Positions 50,896 to 59,048 of a stretch of DNA of 64,000 bases are shown here, in pieces; within the stretch, counting starts at the first letter, position 1; every line of letters starts with the position of its first letter. Under the pieces are notes generated by a model. The model was not told where the DNA came from. It made no database searches and saw nothing but the letters and a program-made list of their open reading frames with translations. Both the position numbers and the translations under genes were made by a program. Source of the DNA: Vibrio sp. UBA2441 (GTDB taxonomy: Bacteria; Pseudomonadota; Gammaproteobacteria; Enterobacterales; Vibrionaceae); the NCBI GenBank assembly GCA_002342685.1, contig DDQN01000044.1, positions 1 through 64,000 of the forward strand, written 5' to 3'.

Positions 50896-51795
50896 ATGAA
50901 AACCAACTATCATCAAAAATTAAAGCCCGTCATACGGTACTTGGAAAAGAACTTTAACGCTCCACTTAACTTAGAAGAGGTGGCCAAACTCGCCCTACTC
51001 TCTCCATATCATTTTCATCGTGTTTTCAAAGCCGTTACCAACGAGACACTGAATGAGTACCTGCGTCGATTAAGGTTACAGCAGGCTGCACAAGATCTGT
51101 TTTACAAAAAACCATCGGTTACAGAAGTCGCTCTAGATTATGGTTTTTCCAGTTCTCAAAACTTTGCCAAAGCTTTCCGTAAGCACTTCAACCTGTCCCC
51201 CTCAGACATCAGAAGTTGTGCAAGTATAGAGCTATTTGCTGAACTGATGAAAAATAGCAAAACAGGAAACAAACAGAGCAAGAATGGAAACGATACTATC
51301 ACTCTCAACTTTTATACTTCTCCTAACCTTCAACAACGGAGAATAACAATGGAAAGAAAGCAATTCGAACAGGGCAGCCTAGCTTACATTCGTGTTACTG
51401 GGCCCTACGGCGAAAACTATGAACCAGCCATCGGTAAGCTCTATCAGTGGGCAGCAGCAGAGGGGGTTTCAGATGCAACGTGTCTGTTTATCTATCACGA
51501 CAACCCTGAACTGACCCCGGCAGATAAATGCAGAACGGATATCTGCTTAATGGTACCTGACAACGTGAAAATATCAGGCGATCTTGAACTACAAAAGTTC
51601 CCCGGAGGGGAGTACGGTACTTTGCGAAAAACCATCACAAATAAATCTCAATACGGCCCGGCCTGGAACGAACATATATCTCAAATAGTTGAGTTGGGTA
51701 TAGAAATGGATGATAGACCCTGCTTTGAGCTTTATCACAGCTACGATAACGAAAAAGACATTGCTGATGTTAGCTTCTGCAGTGCAATAAAATAA
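50896..51795 (+). CDS. AraC family regulator with C-terminal GyrI-like effector domain
   Basis: This 299-residue regulator has its two-HTH AraC domain at the N-terminus ('NLEEVAKLALLSPYHFHRVFK' and 'VTEVALDYGFSSSQNFAKAFRKHFNLSPSDIR') and a GyrI-like/effector-binding domain at the C-terminus (about residues 150-299, 'GSLAYIRVTGPYGENYE', 'CRTDICLMVP', 'FPGGEYGTL'). This layout is that of Rob/SbmC-like proteins that bind small hydrophobic or drug-like molecules. Neither the ligand nor the target genes are evident. It stands alone between the eptA terminator and msrAB. Confidence 0.88.
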   Translation: MKTNYHQKLKPVIRYLEKNFNAPLNLEEVAKLALLSPYHFHRVFKAVTNETLNEYLRRLRLQQAAQDLFYKKPSVTEVALDYGFSSSQNFAKAFRKHFNLSPSDIRSCASIELFAELMKNSKTGNKQSKNGNDTITLNFYTSPNLQQRRITMERKQFEQGSLAYIRVTGPYGENYEPAIGKLYQWAAAEGVSDATCLFIYHDNPELTPADKCRTDICLMVPDNVKISGDLELQKFPGGEYGTLRKTITNKSQYGPAWNEHISQIVELGIEMDDRPCFELYHSYDNEKDIADVSFCSAIK

Positions 51796-51808
51796 ATAAC
51801 ATCTCACT

Positions 51809-51840
51809 CATGCCCCTTTTCACATCGAATAAGGGGCATG
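51809..51840 (+). terminator. Hairpin after the AraC/GyrI-like gene
   Basis: A perfect 10-bp stem (CATGCCCCTT / AAGGGGCATG) with a 12-base loop lies 13 bases after the stop, with a weak TGATTTACC tail. It is a probable terminator. Confidence 0.6.
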
Positions 51841-51969
51841 TGATTTACCTATAATATCAACCACTTAATATCACTCCTATTATTTTCATCAAAAAACCTG
51901 CAAGTTTTCCCTGTCTGCTCCTTTCTATATAACCAACTCAAAGATTTATGCTGTGTATAAGAGGTAATA

Positions 51970-53112
51970 ATGACTCAATTTTCTAAAGTACTACTCTCTC
52001 TTGGTGTATCAATACCGCTTGTATTTGCTCTTTTAAGCCCATCAGGTGAAGCAAATGCTGTTGATAAAAAAGTTGAAGCGACTAACGTTGTGACTGCAAC
52101 ACTTGCGGGCGGATGTTTTTGGTGCACAGAATCTGATTTAGAAAAACTGGACGGCGTCGTCGATGTTGTTTCCGGTTACTCCGGTGGTCATATCGATAAC
52201 CCTAATTATAAGCAGGTTTCATCAGGTAAATCTGGGCATATAGAAGTCATTCAAGTCACTTATGATGCGGATAGGCTTAACTACGAACAAGTACTTGATC
52301 AATTCTTCCGCCACATTGACCCAACCGATGACAAAGGGTCCTTTGTCGACCGCGGGCCCCAATATCGCCCGGCAATCTTCTTCCATAACGAAGAACAACG
52401 TGAAACGGCCGCACTTTTTATGCAGGAAATTGGTGAATCAAAAATATTCAACAAACCTTTGGCAACGGAACTCATCCCTTTTAAAAAGTTCTGGCCTGCC
52501 GAAGAGTATCATCAGGACTATTATAAAAAGAGCAAACTACGGTATAAATATTATCGCAACGCTTCTGGCCGTGATCAGTACTTAAACAAAATATTTGGTA
52601 AAGACAGAAAAGATAACCCGAAAACGCTTCGCCAGATAATTGAGTCAGAGAAACAAGCTCAGAGTATTAAGCAATACACGAAACCTTCTGACGCTGAAAT
52701 TAAAGCTAAACTGAACAAACTACAATTCAATGTCACCCAGGAAGAAGGAACCGAAAAGCCATTTAAAAATGCGTATTGGGACAATAAACAAGAAGGTATT
52801 TACGTTGATGTCGTAACGGGCGAGCCACTATTTTCCTCTACAGACAAATATAAATCTGGAACAGGCTGGCCTAGTTTTACCAAGCCTATCAACAGCGCTT
52901 ATATTGTAGAAAAAACAGACTTTAGATTGGTATTTGCACGCACCGAAATCCGCAGTCGATTTGGTGATTCACACTTGGGTCACGTTTTTAAAGATGGTCC
53001 TGCGCCAACAGGGTTGAGATATTGTATGAATTCGGCAGCGATGACTTTTATTCCTTTAAACAAGATGGAAGAAGCGGGTTATCAGGAATACTTATATCTC
53101 TTTGACAATTAA
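51970..53112 (+). CDS. msrAB: Periplasmic bifunctional methionine sulfoxide reductase MsrAB
   Basis: This fusion enzyme reduces both S- and R-forms of methionine sulfoxide in proteins. The 380-residue protein has an N-terminal signal peptide (cleavage near 'GEANA-VDK'), an MsrA domain (about residues 43-200, catalytic Cys in 'GGCFWCTE') and an MsrB domain (about 240-375, 'TGWPSF' and catalytic Cys in 'LRYCMNSAAM'). MsrB lacks the CxxC zinc cysteines found in E. coli MsrB. There is no thioredoxin-like domain, unlike Neisseria PilB, so reducing power must come from another periplasmic protein, such as a DsbD-type partner. A good AGAGG precedes the ATG. The gene is single and ends in a strong hairpin. 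Confidence 0.92.
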   Translation: MTQFSKVLLSLGVSIPLVFALLSPSGEANAVDKKVEATNVVTATLAGGCFWCTESDLEKLDGVVDVVSGYSGGHIDNPNYKQVSSGKSGHIEVIQVTYDADRLNYEQVLDQFFRHIDPTDDKGSFVDRGPQYRPAIFFHNEEQRETAALFMQEIGESKIFNKPLATELIPFKKFWPAEEYHQDYYKKSKLRYKYYRNASGRDQYLNKIFGKDRKDNPKTLRQIIESEKQAQSIKQYTKPSDAEIKAKLNKLQFNVTQEEGTEKPFKNAYWDNKQEGIYVDVVTGEPLFSSTDKYKSGTGWPSFTKPINSAYIVEKTDFRLVFARTEIRSRFGDSHLGHVFKDGPAPTGLRYCMNSAAMTFIPLNKMEEAGYQEYLYLFDN

Positions 53113-53117
53113 CCAAC

Positions 53118-53147
53118 AACTTCAGCCCCTGTTTAGGGGCTGAAGTT
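53118..53147. terminator. Strong hairpin between msrAB and the chemoreceptor gene
   Basis: A perfect 12-bp stem (AACTTCAGCCCC / GGGGCTGAAGTT) with a 6-base loop lies between converging genes. The tails are not T-rich, so termination on either strand is probable but not certain. Confidence 0.7.
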
Positions 53148-53177
53148 ATAGACTAAGCAGTCTCAAATAACGTCACT

Positions 53178-55049
53178 CTATACCCTAAAGCTGTTAAGCA
53201 ACTTATCTTGTTGGTTCACATTATCAATTTGAGATTTCATCGCTTCGTTAGTATTTCCTGCGGCATCCGCAACCTGCTCTGTTATCGATTTAATATTCAG
53301 CGTATTGGCATTAATTTCTTCTGCCACTAAACTTTGCTGCTCAGCGGCAGAAGCTATCTGAGTATTCATGTCAGTTATTTGCAATATCGCAGCTTGAATC
53401 TTGTCCAGAGCATCATTTGCTCCGGTTGCTTGCTGAACCGCTTCTTCTGCCGCAGATTGGCTCTCATTCATAACCAGAGAAACCGCATTAGCGCCAGTTT
53501 GCAACTGTTCGATCATAGTTCGGATCTCAGTCGTTGACTGCTGGGTTTTCTGTGCCAGTGTCCTTACCTCGTCGGCAACGACTGCAAAACCACGCCCTGA
53601 ATCGCCCGCCCTTGCCGCTTCAATAGCTGCATTTAATGCCAGCAGGTTGGTTTGGTCTGCAATATCATTAATCACTTTCAAAATAGATTCAATGTTGTCA
53701 GAGGCAACAGTTAGTGTTTTTACTTCTTCTACCGCTTGCTCTATTTTTCCGGACAAATTCCCAATAGTACCCGCAGTATCACTAACAATTTTTGAGCCTT
53801 CACTGGTAGCTAACTCAGCTTCCTGTGCAGATCCAGCCGCCGACTGAGCATTATTGGCAACTTCAGAAGACGTTGTTGCCATCTCATGCATCGCGGTCGC
53901 TAATTGCTCTAACTCTCGTAACTGAGATCCCATAGCCTGGGCAGAATTTTTAGCACCTTCAGCCGTCATTTCAGTGCCTTGCTTAATAGAAACGCTGATC
54001 TCTTTTGACTGCTTTAACTGCGTTTGTAGTTTAGCTGTAAATGTATTAAACCCTTTAGCTAATTGAGCAAATTCTTCATCAGTATTGGTATCAATACGCT
54101 GTGTAAGGTCACCGTGACCTGTAGCAATATCCGCAATAGCGTTGTTGAGCACACCCAATGGACGCATCAGATAGCGGATAAGGAAAGTAAGCATAAAGAT
54201 ACTTAAAATCAGGGCTAAGAATGTATAAAGAATTGAGCTGTTGCGAAGATCTTCGATAGCAGAGAAAGCAATAGTTTCATCAACAACCGCACCAACATAC
54301 CAATTTTCACCCGGTACTTTGGCAAATTTAATCTCTAAAAGATCGCCATTCAGCACAATTTCTTGCTTACCTTCTTGTATTTGGACTCCCGGTAAGTATT
54401 GAGAAAATTGCTGACCATTGAACTCATTTTTAGGATGGGCAATAGTTGTACCATCTTCAGTAACAATAAACAGGTAACCCGCATCAAATAAGTTGAACTG
54501 ATTGACCATATCTGCCAGCTTAGTCAGAGCAACGTCAAAGAACATGCTGCCAATGAATTGACCATTTTCTCGTAAAGGAGTTGCGATGGAGATAATCACC
54601 TGCTTTGTTGATTCATCAACATAAGGCTGGGTTACAATAAGCCGCTGTTCTTGCTTAGCTTTGCGGTACCAAGGACGAACTCTAGGGTCGAAATCATCTC
54701 CGGCGTCCCAGCCATCCACGTTTTCGATCATTTTCCCATCAGACTCATAGCCTGCACCGACCGCCAAAAATGCTTTTTTCAGTTGGGGTTTATCAACAAT
54801 ATTCTGCAAGTATTTATAGTTTGAAGGTTGGATTTCAACAATATCAGTAATGGTCTGAGCTAAGGTCTTTTGCGCATCCAGCTCTGAAAGAGTATAACTT
54901 TTAACACCTAACAGCATTTCATCGATACTGGTTTCTACTTGTGATTCTATTCTATCGCGTACGGTATAAACCTGTTTTAACGATAGCAGAGAGACGGTAA
55001 CAAACAGCATAACTGAAGATGCCGCGACAATTTTGTAATTGAACTTCAT
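53178..55049 (-). CDS. Methyl-accepting chemotaxis protein with dCache sensor domain
   Basis: This transmembrane chemoreceptor has 623 residues. It has TM1 (about 7-28), a periplasmic double-Cache domain (about 35-270), TM2 (about 275-297, 'ILYTFLALILSIFMLTFLI'), HAMP, and a cytoplasmic signalling hairpin with the conserved tip 'LNAAIEAARAGDSGRGFAVVADEVRTLAQ'. The Cache domain has 'DPRVRPWYRKA' and a later 'PYVDES', which resembles the amino-acid-binding dCache motif, with Phe where that motif has its first Tyr. The ligand is therefore uncertain. The gene is single and converges on msrAB. Confidence 0.92.
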   Translation of the reverse strand: MKFNYKIVAASSVMLFVTVSLLSLKQVYTVRDRIESQVETSIDEMLLGVKSYTLSELDAQKTLAQTITDIVEIQPSNYKYLQNIVDKPQLKKAFLAVGAGYESDGKMIENVDGWDAGDDFDPRVRPWYRKAKQEQRLIVTQPYVDESTKQVIISIATPLRENGQFIGSMFFDVALTKLADMVNQFNLFDAGYLFIVTEDGTTIAHPKNEFNGQQFSQYLPGVQIQEGKQEIVLNGDLLEIKFAKVPGENWYVGAVVDETIAFSAIEDLRNSSILYTFLALILSIFMLTFLIRYLMRPLGVLNNAIADIATGHGDLTQRIDTNTDEEFAQLAKGFNTFTAKLQTQLKQSKEISVSIKQGTEMTAEGAKNSAQAMGSQLRELEQLATAMHEMATTSSEVANNAQSAAGSAQEAELATSEGSKIVSDTAGTIGNLSGKIEQAVEEVKTLTVASDNIESILKVINDIADQTNLLALNAAIEAARAGDSGRGFAVVADEVRTLAQKTQQSTTEIRTMIEQLQTGANAVSLVMNESQSAAEEAVQQATGANDALDKIQAAILQITDMNTQIASAAEQQSLVAEEINANTLNIKSITEQVADAAGNTNEAMKSQIDNVNQQDKLLNSFRV

Positions 55050-55266
55050 GGCTTCGGGTACTCAACATTTTTTATATAATGAATCTGGTTGTACAGCAAA
55101 CAGTACAGGGCGCGAATTAAACCATTATGCTCATTGGAATGCCAATAATTTTACCTGTTAAATTATCAAGTTATATTTGATGATTTGATAAAGTGAAGCA
55201 CATTGCACTCAAGAATAGAAAATTTAGCCAATTTGATAACTTGACTATAATGCTTTAAACACGAAA

Positions 55267-55298
55267 AAGCCGTAGCAGGTATTAACCTACTACGGCTT
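55267..55298 (-). terminator. Terminator after tRNA-Arg
   Basis: A long hairpin (AAGCCGTAG / CTACGGCTT, extended inward past one mismatch) is followed on the minus strand by TTTTTCGTG. It lies just after the tRNA 3' end. Confidence 0.8.
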
Positions 55299-55306
55299 AT
55301 CTAATA

Positions 55307-55383
55307 TGGCGCTCCGTGCAGGATTCGAACCTGCGACCACCCGCTTAGAAGGCGGGTGCTCTATCCAGCTGAGCTAACGGAGC
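55307..55383 (-). tRNA. tRNA-Arg (anticodon UCU)
   Basis: The 77-base minus-strand sequence folds as a complete tRNA. Its acceptor stem is GCTCCGT / ACGGAGC with discriminator G and an encoded CCA. The D arm reads TAGCTCAGCTGGATAGAGCA, the anticodon arm is CCCGC-CTTCTAA-GCGGG (anticodon TCT), and the T loop is GTTCGAATC. It decodes AGA. The position next to folD matches what I recall for Vibrio. Confidence 0.97.
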
Positions 55384-55490
55384 AACTTAGGGGGTGAATT
55401 ATACGAGAAGAGCAGACTAGGTCAATGGCTTTCTTTTAGTTTCTGATTTAACTGCCTAAAAAAAGCGCATATCTTTAATAACAAATAAAA

Positions 55491-55502
55491 GCAAACGTTT
55501 GC
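55491..55502. promoter_or_regulatory. PurR-type operator upstream of folD
   Basis: GCAAACGTTTGC is a perfect palindrome and fits the PurR consensus core (GCAA-nCGn-TTnC). It lies about 70 bases before the folD ATG, a sensible operator position. Confidence 0.65.
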
Positions 55503-55571
55503 GCAATGGCTATTGTTTCGGTTTTTTGCGACAATACGCCCGCTCAGTTATTTAATCGTTCAAGGGAATAT

Positions 55572-56429
55572 ATGGCAGCTCAAAATATTGATGGAAAATT
55601 AATCTCGCAAACCGTTCGTTCAGAAGTTGCTGCACGCGTTAAAGCACGATCTGAGGCAGGACTAAGAGCTCCCGGGCTTGCTGTCGTATTGGTAGGAGAA
55701 GACCCTGCGTCACAAGTTTATGTAGGAAGTAAGCGTAGAGCCTGTGATGAAGTCGGGTTTGTATCTAAATCTTACGATTTACCTGCTACGGCAAAAGAGC
55801 AAGAATTGTTAGATTTAGTCGACCAGCTTAACAGCGATGATGATATTGACGGCATTCTGGTTCAACTACCCTTACCTGCGGGCATTGATACAACAAAAAT
55901 ACTGGAACGAATTCTCCCACATAAAGATGTCGATGGTTTCCATCCATATAATGTTGGCCGGTTAGCTCAACGAATTCCTAAACTTCGATCTTGCACACCG
56001 AAAGGAATCATAACGCTGCTGGAGAGATATAATATTGAGACTCGTGGTAAACATGCTGTCATCGTCGGTGCATCAAACATTGTAGGCAGACCTATGACGT
56101 TAGAGCTGCTGTTAGCGGGATGCACAACCACAACATGCCACCGTTTCACCAAAGATTTAGAATCGCATGTTCGTCAGGCAGATATCGTCGTCGTCGCGGT
56201 AGGTAAACCTAATTTCATCCCAGGCAACTGGGTTAAACAGGGTGCAATTGTTATTGATGTAGGTATTAACCGTCTCGAATCAGGCAAGTTAGTCGGTGAT
56301 GTCGACTACGATGGGGCAAAAGAGAAAGCGAGCTTTATTACTCCTGTTCCGGGAGGCGTTGGCCCTATGACTGTTGCCAGTTTGATTGAAAATACCATGA
56401 TTGCTTGCGAACAGTATAAATCAGAATAG
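55572..56429 (+). CDS. folD: Bifunctional methylenetetrahydrofolate dehydrogenase/cyclohydrolase
   Basis: This cytoplasmic enzyme converts 5,10-methylene-THF to 10-formyl-THF in one-carbon metabolism, which feeds purine and formyl-Met synthesis. The 285-residue protein has 'GLAVVLVGEDPASQVYVGSKRRAC' (catalytic Lys in the YxxxK pattern), 'GILVQLPLPAGID', 'DVDGFHPYNVGRL' and 'ASNIVGRPM' (NADP site). I chose the ATG at 55572 because AAGGGA precedes it and E. coli FolD aligns from 'MAA'. The open frame extends to 55506. A PurR-type site upstream suggests purine control. Confidence 0.95.
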   Translation: MAAQNIDGKLISQTVRSEVAARVKARSEAGLRAPGLAVVLVGEDPASQVYVGSKRRACDEVGFVSKSYDLPATAKEQELLDLVDQLNSDDDIDGILVQLPLPAGIDTTKILERILPHKDVDGFHPYNVGRLAQRIPKLRSCTPKGIITLLERYNIETRGKHAVIVGASNIVGRPMTLELLLAGCTTTTCHRFTKDLESHVRQADIVVVAVGKPNFIPGNWVKQGAIVIDVGINRLESGKLVGDVDYDGAKEKASFITPVPGGVGPMTVASLIENTMIACEQYKSE

Positions 56430-56466
56430 TAATACTCAAGCTGCTACATCAAGAGGCTTGAGTATC

Positions 56467-56497
56467 AAAAAAACCGCTTACAAAAAGCGGTTTTTTT
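56467..56497. terminator. Bidirectional terminator between folD and the transglycosylase gene
   Basis: A 13-bp stem (AAAAAAACCGCTT / AAGCGGTTTTTTT) with an ACAAA loop ends in a T-run on both strands and lies between converging genes. Confidence 0.92.
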
Positions 56498-56519
56498 ATT
56501 GATTAGAAAGTTAGTTGAG

Positions 56520-57488
56520 TTATCTAAGTTCGTCCGCTAAATGACTGACAGCTAAACCAAAGTAATAAGAGCGATTCCACTTCATCAGTACTTGGTAGTT
56601 GTTATAAATCAGATAAGCACGCCCATCCTCGTCATCTGGCATGATCAACCAAGCATTGATATCTTTATCCAACTTGGGCAAATGTTGTTGATAAATAGTA
56701 CGAACACCCAGTTTATCCCATTCTTGAAGTAGCTTAGCTTTCTCTTTTTGCCTACCAGCAAGTTGCTTAGATAACCCCTTAGGAATCGTGACCTGACGTC
56801 CCCAAGTATAATCATCATTCCAACCCGACTCGCTCAAGTAATTAGCCGCGGATGCGAACACATCTTGCTTATTGTTCCAGATGTCTTTTTTCCCATCTCC
56901 GTTACCATCTTTAGCGAAGTTGAGAAATGAACTAGGCATGAACTGGCACTGTCCCATAGCTCCTGCCCATGAACCTTTCATTCTATTAACCGAAATATGT
57001 CCTTGGTCAAGAATCGTCAGAGCTGCCATTGTCTCTTTACGGAAAAAAGCTTCTCGACGGCCGTCATAAGCGAGTGTCGTCAATGCATCGATCACATTGT
57101 ATCCACCAGTTAAACTACCAAAATTACTTTCAACGCCCCACAAAGCAACAATAAATCTAGGCTGAACACCATATTCATTACCTATTCGGACTAGCTCTTT
57201 GTGGTGTTTGTTATACAGGGATTTGGCTTGTTTTATTTTCCAGTCAGGTACCGCCCGTGGAATATACTCATCCAAAGTAAGTTTTTTTTCAGGCTGATTC
57301 CGGTCTGCTTTTACTGCTCTTTTCTTATAGGTTACATTTTCAAAAGCACTTTCAATCGTTGCGTCCGAAATACCTTTTTCTCTGGCTTGTTTCTTTAATT
57401 CTGTAACGTATTCACTAAATTCCAATTTTTCAGCGAATACTTGAGTACTTAACCCTAATCCAATTAGTAAGCTGGCTATTATTTTCAA
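56520..57488 (-). CDS. MltB-type lytic murein transglycosylase
   Basis: This periplasmic enzyme cleaves peptidoglycan glycan strands with formation of anhydromuramic acid. The 322-residue GH103-family protein has a signal peptide (cleavage near 'QVFA-EKL'), the catalytic Glu in 'VALWGVESNFGSLTGGYNV' and 'GSWAGAMGQCQFMPSSFLNFAKDGNGDG' (given in part). It lacks the lipobox of E. coli MltB, so it is probably soluble. It starts with TTG at 57488, preceded by GGAGAAGGAAGA. It lies 52 bases downstream of ycgL on the same strand. Confidence 0.88.
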   Translation of the reverse strand: MKIIASLLIGLGLSTQVFAEKLEFSEYVTELKKQAREKGISDATIESAFENVTYKKRAVKADRNQPEKKLTLDEYIPRAVPDWKIKQAKSLYNKHHKELVRIGNEYGVQPRFIVALWGVESNFGSLTGGYNVIDALTTLAYDGRREAFFRKETMAALTILDQGHISVNRMKGSWAGAMGQCQFMPSSFLNFAKDGNGDGKKDIWNNKQDVFASAANYLSESGWNDDYTWGRQVTIPKGLSKQLAGRQKEKAKLLQEWDKLGVRTIYQQHLPKLDKDINAWLIMPDDEDGRAYLIYNNYQVLMKWNRSYYFGLAVSHLADELR

Positions 57489-57540
57489 TCTTCCTTCTCC
57501 CTAGGCCGATGACGATTTCCTGCTTTTAATAGGAAAAGTC

Positions 57541-57819
57541 TTATTCTTTATGTTTTGCTTTCTCTTGTTTGTATTTCTCGAGTAAATTTTCCGGAGGTGG
57601 TGGCAGTTGCAAGAAAAAACCCTGCTCGCTTATCGAGATTTTTACTTTTTCAATGTCCACCTGAGCGAGTGTCCTACCCTCCATTTTTATTACCATAACA
57701 AAAAAAGGCGTACCAAACATTTCCATTAAAGCATCAGGAACCTGTGAAAAGTCATCTTTTTTCGGAACATATAAATACGCTCCATCTTTCTTTTTACTCT
57801 TATATATAGAACACAGCAT
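57541..57819 (-). CDS. ycgL: YcgL domain protein
   Basis: This small cytoplasmic protein of 92 residues belongs to the YcgL family. It begins 'MLCSIYKSKKKDGAYLYVPKKDDF' and has 'VPDALMEMFGTPFFVMVIKM' and a proline-rich 'QLPPPPENLLEKYK' near the end. The structure of the E. coli homologue is known but no biochemical function is established. It starts seven bases after the rnd stop, an arrangement common in Vibrio, so it is probably co-transcribed with rnd. Confidence 0.88.
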   Translation of the reverse strand: MLCSIYKSKKKDGAYLYVPKKDDFSQVPDALMEMFGTPFFVMVIKMEGRTLAQVDIEKVKISISEQGFFLQLPPPPENLLEKYKQEKAKHKE

Positions 57820-57826
57820 AAAAAAT

Positions 57827-58948
57827 CTAACTCTTGATTAGTTGATCTAGTTTTTCACCTAATAAGGTGCGTCGCCAACCCTGTAAAACATCAGGTAATT
57901 GGCTAGGGTCTCGGTCATTCTTCCAAACCCAAGACAAAAAATGATTAAGTTGTTTTTTCGAAGCCAGAAACTCTGTTGCTAAACCTGAACTTTGAGAAAC
58001 CACCTTAACTTCATCTTTTAAGATTTTAAATTGTTGCTTATAACCCGGAAGATCCATAAGTCGTTCAATGCTTTCCGGCCACTCATCTTCAGCCAATTTC
58101 TCTGATTTTTTAACTATTGCCGCAATTTTTTCACTATGACGACGTATTGAGCGAGGGTCAATATCATGCTCTTCCATCTGCTTATAGCTTTTAAGACCGT
58201 ACCTAGCCACAGACCAAAGGTCTTGTTCTTTAAATACGAAATTTAATGCAAGGTCTCTCTTTAAGGCTTCTTTTATACGCCAAGTTGCTAACGGTTTTAA
58301 AATTGCCAGCTGGCTAGGTCTTAACTGCCAGCCACCTTTAATATTTAAATAAGCATACTCTGGATCAACATCAACACTACGTTTTTCAACAATCAGTTCT
58401 GATTCTTGCAATGCTGCTTCCCACCAACCTTGATTAAGCACTTTTTCTTCTAATTTCTCAAACAATGGCTTAAGGTAAAAAACATCCGCTGCAGCGTAGT
58501 CTAATTGCTTGGCTGTTAATGGGCGCGCTAACCAGTCTGCTCTAGACTCACTTTTATCTAGCTCTACATCCAGATATTCATTAACCAAGGCAGCGAATCC
58601 TGTAGATAAACCATGCCCTAAAAAAGCCGCCATGATCTGCGTGTCGACCATTGGGAAAGGTGTACAACCAAAGCTTTTTCTAAAAACTTCCAAATCTTCT
58701 CCACAGGCGTGCAGCACTTTAAGCACCGCGCCATCTTTTAGCAGTCGGTCGAAAGAAGACATATCTGAAATTAATGTAGGGTCAATAAGGGATAGATTCT
58801 CGCCATCATACAATTGAATCAAACCCAATTGAGGATAATAAGTGCGAGTTCGAACGAATTCGGTATCAAGCATGATGGTGTCACATTGGCTAGCCTGATG
58901 GCAGATCTCTTCTAGTGCAGCCGTGGTATCAATTATTTTGTAATTCAC
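57827..58948 (-). CDS. rnd: Ribonuclease D
   Basis: This 3'-5' exoribonuclease trims tRNA precursors. The 373-residue protein has the DEDD exonuclease residues in 'IMLDTEFVRTRTYYP' (Asp, Glu), 'LHACGEDLEVF' (Asp) and 'DYAAADVFYL' (Tyr, Asp), followed by HRDC domains. Length matches E. coli RNase D (375). It starts with GTG at 58948. It is followed by ycgL and preceded by the fadD terminator. Confidence 0.93.
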   Translation of the reverse strand: MNYKIIDTTAALEEICHQASQCDTIMLDTEFVRTRTYYPQLGLIQLYDGENLSLIDPTLISDMSSFDRLLKDGAVLKVLHACGEDLEVFRKSFGCTPFPMVDTQIMAAFLGHGLSTGFAALVNEYLDVELDKSESRADWLARPLTAKQLDYAAADVFYLKPLFEKLEEKVLNQGWWEAALQESELIVEKRSVDVDPEYAYLNIKGGWQLRPSQLAILKPLATWRIKEALKRDLALNFVFKEQDLWSVARYGLKSYKQMEEHDIDPRSIRRHSEKIAAIVKKSEKLAEDEWPESIERLMDLPGYKQQFKILKDEVKVVSQSSGLATEFLASKKQLNHFLSWVWKNDRDPSQLPDVLQGWRRTLLGEKLDQLIKS

Positions 58949-58981
58949 AAAAGTCTCTACTTATTTATGCCAACTAAAAAG

Positions 58982-59011
58982 AACTCAAACGGCCTTAAAA
59001 CCGTTTGAGTT
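58982..59011 (-). terminator. Terminator after fadD
   Basis: A perfect 11-bp stem (AACTCAAACGG / CCGTTTGAGTT) with an 8-base loop is followed on the minus strand by CTTTTTAG. It lies 37 bases after the fadD stop. Confidence 0.85.
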
Positions 59012-59048
59012 ATTGGGATACATACTAGCATTGCTAGAAAAACTATTC

